NCBI RefSeq assembly: GCF_013155365.1
Contig: NZ_JABJRA010000006.1
Coordinates: 1-64,000, forward strand
DNA: 64,000 bases
Origin: Nocardioides sp. zg-DK7169
GTDB taxonomy: Bacteria; Actinomycetota; Actinomycetes; Propionibacteriales; Nocardioidaceae
Direction: 5' to 3'
Part shown: in pieces, positions 59,601 to 64,000 of the stretch
Numbering within the stretch: the first letter of the stretch is position 1
Layout of the letters: the number at the start of each line of letters is the position of its first letter
Translations under genes and position numbers: made by a program
The notes under the pieces: model-generated
What the model saw: the letters and a program-made list of their open reading frames with translations, nothing else
Told to the model about the DNA's origin: nothing
Databases searched by the model: none

Positions 59601-59881
59601 TCGCGCAGGGACTGCACGAGGTACTCGAAGTACTCCACGTGCCCGCCCTGGTAGGACGACACCGCGACGCCCTGCGCGTCCTCCTCCAGCGCGGCGTCCA
59701 CGACCTCCTGCACCGAGCGGTTGTGCCCGAGGTGGATCACCTCGCAGCCCTGGCTCTGGAAGATCCGGCGCATGATGTTGATCGAGGCGTCGTGGCCGTC
59801 GAACAGGCTGCTCGCCGTCACCAGGCGGACCGGGTTGCGGGGGTGGTCCTGTTGCGGGTCCTGCTGCTGCGGGTCGGGCAT
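56636..59881 (-). CDS. icmF: Fused isobutyryl-CoA mutase IcmF
   Basis: 1081 residues; adenosylcobalamin enzyme interconverting isobutyryl- and butyryl-CoA (some members isomerise pivalyl- or isovaleryl-CoA). Order: B12-binding domain (SSLFDGHDASINIMRR, VVGGGG); MeaI-type GTPase chaperone (GTGGSGKSS P-loop near 205, VETPGIGQGD, NKFERRG); linker; TIM-barrel mutase from about 600 (LYGRDPDERPDIYGKVGTSG, FFFSNGMDPEYSV, HVQTSGRSLHAQEMDFND). GxxGGAC-free IcmF layout, full length. ATG 59881 after GAGGATC. Its promoter carries two operator-like sites shared with the thiolase promoter. Confidence 0.93.
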   Translation of the reverse strand: MPDPQQQDPQQDHPRNPVRLVTASSLFDGHDASINIMRRIFQSQGCEVIHLGHNRSVQEVVDAALEEDAQGVAVSSYQGGHVEYFEYLVQSLRERGAEHVQVVGGGGGVIVADEIERLRSSGVTIFSPEDGQRMGLVGMIGSVVADCDIDLWAARAVTAEEVRTGDRFAIARAITGAELGRLPEADLEQIRAAARARVVPVLGITGTGGSGKSSLTDEIVRRFRVDQEDKLRIAVIAVDPTRRKGGGALLGDRIRANSLDGDRIFFRSLATRGAHEVPEHLPDVIDVMKAAGFDLVIVETPGIGQGDAAIVPFVDLAMYVMTPEFGAASQLEKIDMLDFANVVAINKFERRGAHDALRDVARQVMRNREAFDKSPDQMPVFGTSAATFNDDGVTALYQHLRDLLASAGLPVTEGTLPRVDVRHSSGIRQVVPPERVRYLAEITETVRGYHARTEEYAEAARRLQRLELVAAELADDAQGGVPALLEQARKDLPHEVADQLAAWPAVVESYSGDEQVVKVRDKELTTRLTKESLSGNKIPRVALPAYRDHGELVRFWRRENLPGFFPFTAGVFPFKRDNEDPARMFAGEGDPARTNRRFKILSEGQPATRLSTAFDSVTLYGRDPDERPDIYGKVGTSGVSVATLQDMRDLYAGFDLVAPSTSVSMTINGPAPTVLAFFLNTVIDQQVDAFREREGREPDADERAMLAAHAVASVRGTVQADILKEDQGQNTCLFSTEFSLRMMADIQEWFIENQVRNFYSVSISGYHIAEAGANPISQLAFTLANGFTYVEAYLARGMDIDDFAPNLSFFFSNGMDPEYSVIGRVARRIWAVAMKERYGAGERSQKLKYHVQTSGRSLHAQEMDFNDIRTTLQALIAIYDNANSLHTNAYDEAVTTPTEDSVRRALAIQMIINREWGLAMNENPLQGSFIIDELTDLVEAAVLAEFDRINERGGVLGAMETGYQRGRIQDESMLYEHRKHDGSLPIIGVNTFRKPDADGGTPVHVELARATTAEKESQLRRVQEFQAAHRDEADAALARLKEAAVTGENVFAVLMDAARVCTLGQVTEAFFEVGGQYRRNV

Positions 59882-59907
59882 CGGGGGATCCTCGCGCTCG
59901 GGTTTTG

Positions 59908-59942
59908 TTGGACGTCCTAGGAATCGATGCTAGGACATCCAA
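59908..59942. promoter_or_regulatory. Double operator upstream of icmF
   Basis: TTGGACGTCCTAG (59908-59920) and CTAGGACATCCAA (59930-59942) are inverted, 12 of 13 positions matching. On the minus strand the outer site is followed directly by TAGCAT (59932-59927), the likely -10 of icmF. The same layout occurs at 60702-60717. Confidence 0.7.
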
Positions 59943-59961
59943 GCAAGTGGGGGAAGGGGGT

Positions 59962-60058
59962 GGTGGGTGCGCGCGTAACTGCGCAATTGCTGGGCTTGGC
60001 ACCGGGTTTGGCGCGGGGGCGGTGTTTTTCCCAGCAATTGCGCCGAAAAGCACCCACC
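59962..60058. repeat. Large interrupted palindrome, family C
   Basis: Outer arms GGTGGGTGC / GCACCCACC and inner arms GCGCAATTGCTGGG / CCCAGCAATTGCGC (59981-59994, 60030-60043) around a 35-nt centre. Lies in the icmF-marR space; only copy seen in the window. Confidence 0.75.
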
Positions 60059-60114
60059 CCCGGCTCCCGCCCCGGATCCCGGTGGCTGGGATGTGACGTG
60101 GGACGCGGGGAGAG

Positions 60115-60180
60115 GGGTAGTTCGTGACGTTAGGGCCTGTGGATAACGCTTTCCGCAGTCCCTAACGTCACGAACTACCC
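60115..60180. repeat. Palindromic element, family B, copy 1
   Basis: Perfect 21-nt arms beginning GGGTAGTTCGTGACG around a 24-nt centre that itself pairs in part. The right arm includes the TAG stop of the marR gene (60175-60177), so it could act as its terminator. Confidence 0.88.
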
Positions 60181-60678
60181 GCCGACCTCGTCACCCAGCG
60201 CCGCGCGCAGCGCGCCGAGCAGGTCGGTGAGCCGGGCGACATTGGGGCCCGGGAGCCCGGGCTCCTCGAAGACCCGCGCGTTGAGGCCCGCGGTGGCGCG
60301 CTCGACCACCTCGCGGCCCTCGTCGGTGATGGAGGCGAGGACCACGCGGCGGTCGCCCTCGCGGCGCAGGCGCTCGACGTACCCCTGCTTGACCAGCCGC
60401 TCCACCGCGCTCGTAACGCTGGTCGGGTGCACCTGGAGCAGCGAGCCGAGGCGGGTCATCGGCATCGCGCCGGACTGCACGAACGACAGCAGCCGCAGCA
60501 CCTCGTAGCGGGCGAAGGTCAGCCCGAGCGGGCGCAGCACCGCCTCGATCCGCTCCATCAGCAGCTGCTGGACCCGCACCACGGAGGTCACCATCGCCAT
60601 CCCGTCGGCGGCGTCGTCCCAGCCGTGCCGACGCCACTGGGCGTGGGCCTCGCGGATCGGATCGCGCTCGGGGGTCAC
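60175..60678 (-). CDS. MarR-family regulator of acyl-CoA genes (proposed)
   Basis: 167 residues, winged helix. LTFARYEVLRLLSFVQSGAM, MTRLGSLLQVHPTSVTSAVE (recognition helix), RLVKQGYVERLRREGDRRVV (wing) and long terminal helices. GTG 60678 is leaderless: TAGCCT at 60690-60685 ends six bases before it. Divergent from thiolase; the operator-like site TTGGACGTCC lies between them, and twice upstream of icmF. A role as acyl-CoA-responsive repressor is inferred from this layout. Confidence 0.85.
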   Translation of the reverse strand: MTPERDPIREAHAQWRRHGWDDAADGMAMVTSVVRVQQLLMERIEAVLRPLGLTFARYEVLRLLSFVQSGAMPMTRLGSLLQVHPTSVTSAVERLVKQGYVERLRREGDRRVVLASITDEGREVVERATAGLNARVFEEPGLPGPNVARLTDLLGALRAALGDEVGG

Positions 60679-60684
60679 GGCGAC

Positions 60685-60717
60685 AGGCTACGGCGTCGAT
60701 GTTGGACGTCCTAGGAT
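60685..60717. promoter_or_regulatory. Divergent marR-thiolase promoters with operator
   Basis: TAGCCT (60690-60685, minus) serves marR; TAGGAT (60712-60717, plus) serves thiolase, six bases before ATG 60724. The operator TTGGACGTCC (60702-60711) abuts the thiolase -10, as at icmF, so one protein could repress both. Confidence 0.65.
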
Positions 60718-60723
60718 CCGGGC

Positions 60724-61902
60724 ATGAGCCAAGAGAAGATCGTCCTCGTCGACGGCGCCCGGACCCCGGTCGGCAGCTTCGGCGGGGTGTTCAAGGACGT
60801 CCCCGCCCACGAGCTCGGCGCGACCGCCGCCCGGGCCGCGCTCGAGCGCTCCGGCGTCGCGCCCGAGGACGTCCGCGAGGTCGTCATGGGCTGCATCGGC
60901 CAGGTCGGCCCGGACGCCTACAACGCCCGCAGGGTCGCCGTCGCCGCCGGGCTGCCGACCAACACCCCGGCGTACACCGTCAACCGGCTGTGCGGCTCCG
61001 GCCTCCAGGCGATCTGGTCGGCCGCGATGGAGATGCGCTGGAACGACCTCGACATCACCCTCGCCGGCGGCGACGAGTCGATGACGCGGATGCCGTTCTA
61101 CGACTTCGGCGCCCGCAACGGCTACAAGCTCGGCAACCGCGCGCTGGTCGACGGCACGGTGATGATGCTGACCGACCCCTTCCACGACATCCACATGGGC
61201 GTGACCGCGGAGAACGTCGCCAAGAAGTACGGCGTCTCGCGCACCGAGCAGGACGAGTTCGCGGTGGAGTCGCAGCGTCGCGCGGCCACCGCCGCGGCGA
61301 AGGCGGCCTTCGCCGAGGAGATCACGGCGGTCGAGGTCGGCGGGCGCCGCCCGTTCACCGTCACCGAGGACCAGCACCCCAAGCCCGAGACCACCCTGGA
61401 GACCCTCGCCGGGCTGCGGCCGGCGTTTACCAAGGACGGCACCGTCACCGCCGGCAACGCCTCCGGCATCAACGACGGCGGCGCGGCGGTGGTGCTGGCC
61501 ACCGAGACCGCGGCCCGCGAGCGCGGCCTGACCCCGCTGGTCTCCCTCGAGGCGGTCACCACCGCGGCGATGGAGCCGGAGCTGATGGGCTACGCGCCGG
61601 TGCTCGCCCTGCAGGCGCTGTTCGAGAAGACCGGCCTCAGCCCCGCCGACATCGACACCGTCGAGCTCAACGAGGCCTTCGCCTCCCAGGCGGTCGCGGT
61701 GATCCGCGACGCCAAGCTGGACCCCGCGAAGGTGAACCCGTACGGCGGCGCGATCGCGCTCGGCCACCCCGTCGGCGCGACCGGCGCGATCTTGTCGGTG
61801 CGCGTCGCCAAGGACATGGTGCGCCGCGACCTCGAGACCGGCATCGTCACCATGTGCATCGGTGGCGGCCAGGCGCTCGCCGCGCTGTTCCGGAGGGTCT
61901 GA
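60724..61902 (+). CDS. Acetyl-CoA acetyltransferase (thiolase)
   Basis: 392 residues. Catalytic Cys in VNRLCGSGLQAIW (near 88), His in GHPVGATGA (near 349) and Cys in TMCIGGGQALA (near 380); ELNEAFASQAVAVI also present. Condenses two acetyl-CoA or cleaves 3-ketoacyl-CoA. Leaderless ATG. Stop overlaps the hydratase ATG by 1 nt (TGATG), so the two are coupled. Confidence 0.93.
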   Translation: MSQEKIVLVDGARTPVGSFGGVFKDVPAHELGATAARAALERSGVAPEDVREVVMGCIGQVGPDAYNARRVAVAAGLPTNTPAYTVNRLCGSGLQAIWSAAMEMRWNDLDITLAGGDESMTRMPFYDFGARNGYKLGNRALVDGTVMMLTDPFHDIHMGVTAENVAKKYGVSRTEQDEFAVESQRRAATAAAKAAFAEEITAVEVGGRRPFTVTEDQHPKPETTLETLAGLRPAFTKDGTVTAGNASGINDGGAAVVLATETAARERGLTPLVSLEAVTTAAMEPELMGYAPVLALQALFEKTGLSPADIDTVELNEAFASQAVAVIRDAKLDPAKVNPYGGAIALGHPVGATGAILSVRVAKDMVRRDLETGIVTMCIGGGQALAALFRRV

Positions 61903-62654
61903 TGAGCACCGTGACCTACGCCGTGGCCGCCGGCGTCGCCGAGATCCGCCTGGACCGGCCCGCGGCCTCCAACGCCGTCGACCTGCCCACCGCGCACGCG
62001 CTCGCCGAGGCGGTGGCCCGCGCCGGTGCCGACCCCGAGGTCGGCGCGGTGCTGGTGACCGGCGCCGGCAAGCGGTTCTGCGCCGGCGGCGACGTGGCCA
62101 CGATGGTGGCCGCCTCCGACCGCGCGGCGTACCTGCTCGAGCTGGCCGACGCCCTCGACGGCGCCCTCCAGGCGCTCGCCGCGCTGGACAAGCCCGTCGT
62201 CGCGGCCGTGCAGGGCGCGGTCGCCGGCGCCGGGATCGGCGTGATGCTCAGCTGCGACGTGATCGTGGCCGAGGCGGCGACCAAGATCGTGTTCGCCTAC
62301 CCGGGCGTCGGACTCACCCCCGACTGCGGGGTGTCCTGGCTGCTGCCCCGCGCCGTCGGCCAGCAGCGCGCCCTCGAGCTGGCCCTCACCGGCCGGGTGC
62401 TGTCGGGCACCGAGGCCCGCGAGTGGGGGATGGTCACCGAGGTCGTGGAGGCCGACGCCGCCGCCCGCGCCCGGGAGATCGCCGTCGGCCTCGCCGCCGG
62501 CCCCGCCCACGCCTTCGGCCAGGCCCGCCGCCTGATCCGCGGCTCGTGGTCCCAGACCCGCGCCGAGACCGGCGCCGAGGAGTCCCGCACCATCGCGGCG
62601 GCCGTCTCCACGCCGTACGCCGAGGGTGCGCTGGAGGCGTTCGTGGGTCGCTGA
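61902..62654 (+). CDS. Enoyl-CoA hydratase/isomerase
   Basis: 250 residues, crotonase fold. AEIRLDRPAASNAVD, GKRFCAGGDVATMV and AAVQGAVAGAGIGVMLSCDV form the oxyanion hole. At the catalytic Glu positions it has YPGVGLTPDCGVSWLLPR, with D replacing one Glu, as in isomerase-like members. C-terminal helix ESRTIAAAVSTPYAEGALEAF normal. Co-expressed with the thiolase; two palindromic elements follow its stop. Confidence 0.88.
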   Translation: MSTVTYAVAAGVAEIRLDRPAASNAVDLPTAHALAEAVARAGADPEVGAVLVTGAGKRFCAGGDVATMVAASDRAAYLLELADALDGALQALAALDKPVVAAVQGAVAGAGIGVMLSCDVIVAEAATKIVFAYPGVGLTPDCGVSWLLPRAVGQQRALELALTGRVLSGTEAREWGMVTEVVEADAAARAREIAVGLAAGPAHAFGQARRLIRGSWSQTRAETGAEESRTIAAAVSTPYAEGALEAFVGR

Positions 62655-62680
62655 GCCCTGGGGATCGTCCGTGACGAGGG

Positions 62681-62744
62681 GGTAGTTCGTGACGTTCGGG
62701 ACGGTGGAGGACGTGGTCCACAGTCCCTCACGTCACGGACTACC
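62681..62744. repeat. Palindromic element, family B, copy 2
   Basis: Starts GGTAGTTCGTGACGT and ends in the imperfect complement ACGTCACGGACTACC, with further pairing inside (GGTGGA / TCCACA). It begins 27 nt after the hydratase stop and closely resembles copy 1 at 60115. Confidence 0.8.
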
Positions 62745-62773
62745 TCGATCGGGGTCCTTCGCCCCCCGAACGC

Positions 62774-62835
62774 GATAGTCCGCCACACCACTGTCGTGAA
62801 ATCGACTTTCGACGACACCTGTGTGGCGGACTATC
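62774..62835. repeat. Palindromic element, family A, copy 2
   Basis: Arms of 24 nt beginning GATAGTCCGCCACAC; the right arm is identical to copy 1 and the left arm differs in one base. The 14-nt loop is unrelated to that of copy 1. Confidence 0.88.
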
Positions 62836-62846
62836 CGGATCGGGCC

Positions 62847-62906
62847 AGAACAACCCCAACCCCCACCCCCGGAACAACCACCACCCCCCGCGGGTTGGGA
62901 ACAACC
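62847..62906. repeat. C-rich leader with three GAACAACC units
   Basis: GAACAACC occurs near 62848, 62871 and 62899 within a C-rich, almost G-free (plus strand) stretch up to the MFS start codon. No normal ribosome site is evident, so initiation may be unusual. Confidence 0.5.
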
Positions 62907-64000
62907 ATGCGCGGTGACGACTCCCGCCGGGTGGCGTTGCTGCTCGGCCTCCTCTTCGGCCTGGCCGGCATGGGGTCGTCCTCGGCGTCGGTGGCGGTAC
63001 CGCTGCTCGGCCCCGACCTCGATGTCGGAACCGGGGTCGCGACCTGGACCATCACCATCTACGCGCTGACGCTCGCGGTGACGACCGCGGTGTACGGCCG
63101 GGTCTCCGACCTGGTCGGGGTGCGGATCCCGCTGCTCGTCGGTACTGGTCTGATGACCGCCGGCGCGCTGCTGGCCGCGGCCGCGCCGACCTTCGAGGTG
63201 CTCGTCGTCGCACGGGCCTTCCAAGGCGCCGGCGCCGCCGCGATCCCCACCCTCGGGGTCGCCGCGGTGAGTGCGCGGTACGACGGGGCGATCCGCGGCC
63301 TCGCGCTCGGCCGGCTCGCCGGGATGGCGGGCGCGGTCAGCTGCCTCGGCCCGCTGGCCGGCGGGCTGGTCGAGCACGCCTTCGGCTGGCGCGCGGTGAT
63401 GGCGCTGCCGGTGCTGGGCGTGCTGGTCCTGCCGTTCCTGTGGCGCGCCCTCGCCGGCGGCGGCAGCGGGGCCAGCCTCGACATCCTCGGCGCGGTGTTG
63501 GTCGCGGGCACCGCCTCCGGGCTGGTGCTCATGGTGCAGTCGCCCTCCACCGGCTGGCTGATCGCGGTCGTCGGCCTGACGCTGCTGGCGCTCGGCGCCC
63601 CCGCGGTCGCGCTGCAGGTGCGGCGCCGCCCCCACGGGTTCCTGCCGCTGTCGGTGGTGCGCAACGGCGCCGTCGTACGCAGCGCGCTGGCCGCGGCCGC
63701 CGTACCCGCCGCGTGGTTCGCCCAGCTGGTCGGCGTACCCGCCCTGCTGATCGCGCAGGGCTGGGAGGCCTGGCAGGTCGGCCTGCTGCTCGTCCCGAGC
63801 GCGCTGATCTCGCTGATGGCGCCGCGCCTGGTCGGCCCGGTGCTGAACCGGATCGGCCCGCCGCGCGCGCTCGCCATCGCCGGGGTCGGCGCCAGTGCCG
63901 CCCTGGTGCTGGGCGCGCTGGGCGCCGGCGGCGCCTCCGGGGTGCTGCTCGGGCTGTCCATCGCCGCGGTGACCGTGGCCTTCAGCTTCGGCCAGCCCGC
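62907..64000 (+). CDS. MFS drug/solute exporter (DHA2-like), 3' end beyond the window
   Basis: 364 residues visible with about eleven hydrophobic helices. ATWTITIYALTLAVTTAVYGRVSDLVGVR is the MFS loop 2-3 motif A (GRVSDLVGVR), and GRLAGMAGAVSCLGPLAGGLVE is motif C of proton antiporters. Probably a 14-helix exporter. ATG 62907 (MRGDDSRRVALLLGLLFGLA); no clear Shine-Dalgarno in the C-rich leader. Substrate unknown. Partial. Confidence 0.82.
   Translation, partial: MRGDDSRRVALLLGLLFGLAGMGSSSASVAVPLLGPDLDVGTGVATWTITIYALTLAVTTAVYGRVSDLVGVRIPLLVGTGLMTAGALLAAAAPTFEVLVVARAFQGAGAAAIPTLGVAAVSARYDGAIRGLALGRLAGMAGAVSCLGPLAGGLVEHAFGWRAVMALPVLGVLVLPFLWRALAGGGSGASLDILGAVLVAGTASGLVLMVQSPSTGWLIAVVGLTLLALGAPAVALQVRRRPHGFLPLSVVRNGAVVRSALAAAAVPAAWFAQLVGVPALLIAQGWEAWQVGLLLVPSALISLMAPRLVGPVLNRIGPPRALAIAGVGASAALVLGALGAGGASGVLLGLSIAAVTVAFSFGQP

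Noticed and set aside
56510..59920. 1136-codon open frame antisense to icmF
   Set aside because: Low-complexity translation and no ribosome site; icmF on the other strand has all family motifs.
1..64000. CRISPR arrays, tRNA or rRNA genes
   Set aside because: No spaced direct-repeat array, cloverleaf-like unit or rRNA motif was noticed; a covariance-model scan was not possible.

Overview
The window is high-GC actinobacterial DNA. Mycothiol synthase (mshD), a GlnR-type regulator, the Rv0474-hbhA-DUF2516 gene order and the GpgS-FolP2 pair all point to Actinobacteria. The overall style (many GTG starts and recurrent leaderless promoters) suggests Nocardioides or a relative, but the genus is an inference. 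No rRNA, tRNA or CRISPR array was seen.

Layout. 1-4.65 kb: the edge of an Ala/Glu-rich coiled-coil protein, mshD, a polysaccharide tyrosine autokinase, a beta-keto acid cleavage enzyme, dtd and a DsrE protein. 4.7-7.7 kb: a small island with a zinc-ribbon membrane protein, a 46-residue membrane protein and two convergent SGNH hydrolases, one with a phage-like inserted domain. 7.7-11.6 kb: nitrobindin, a Fur-family regulator, YgfZ, two small proteins, GlnR and a MoaD-like protein. 11.7-15.2 kb: a 1156-residue secreted alpha/beta hydrolase with Ig-like repeats. 15.3-20.7 kb: a sulfur-transfer block (ThiX-like thioredoxin, DUF4395, CysA2-like rhodanese, SseC) collinear with the mycobacterial mshD-glnR-thiX-cysA2-sseC neighbourhood. 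Here the thioredoxin gene is cut by an IS3-family element, and a GDP-mannose-dehydratase homologue sits in the middle. A cysteine-type leader peptide precedes DUF4395.

20.8-45.7 kb is an exopolysaccharide region. It holds a polymerase-like protein, a flippase, four glycosyltransferases, two pyruvyl transferases, gmd and fcl (GDP-fucose), ugd (UDP-glucuronate), a WcaF-like acetyltransferase, a mannose-6-phosphate isomerase-type cupin, a WbaP/WcaJ-type initiating transferase and galE. With the tyrosine kinase at 1.5 kb this is a Wzx/Wzy-type pathway whose building blocks resemble those of colanic acid. Part of it (20.8 to about 28.8 kb) is clearly AT-richer and looks acquired. Sulfate-activation genes (cysDN, and an unusual ATP-sulfurylase-like/APS kinase/low-molecular-weight tyrosine phosphatase fusion) and a TauE-type transporter are interleaved. 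An asparaginase, an XRE regulator with clear palindromic operators, and an HbhA-like protein lie at 39.7-42.3 kb.

45.8-55.9 kb holds GpgS, a FolP2-like protein, an extradiol-dioxygenase-like protein, a RibD-like reductase, a secreted Ig-like protein, a DUF4012 protein, a helix-turn-helix/helical-repeat regulator, an enoyl-CoA hydratase, an App1-like phosphatase and a TroA-fold protein. 55.9-64 kb is an acyl-CoA region: thioesterase, fused isobutyryl-CoA mutase IcmF, MarR regulator, thiolase, enoyl-CoA hydratase and the start of an MFS exporter. A shared operator-like sequence links icmF, marR and thiolase. The intergenic spaces there carry two families of long palindromes, each present twice.

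Most interesting points: the sulfurylase-like/APS kinase/phosphatase fusion inside an exopolysaccharide locus; the IS-disrupted thioredoxin whose frame is restored exactly on excision; the sulfur leader peptide; the paired palindrome families; and the inferred MarR regulon.
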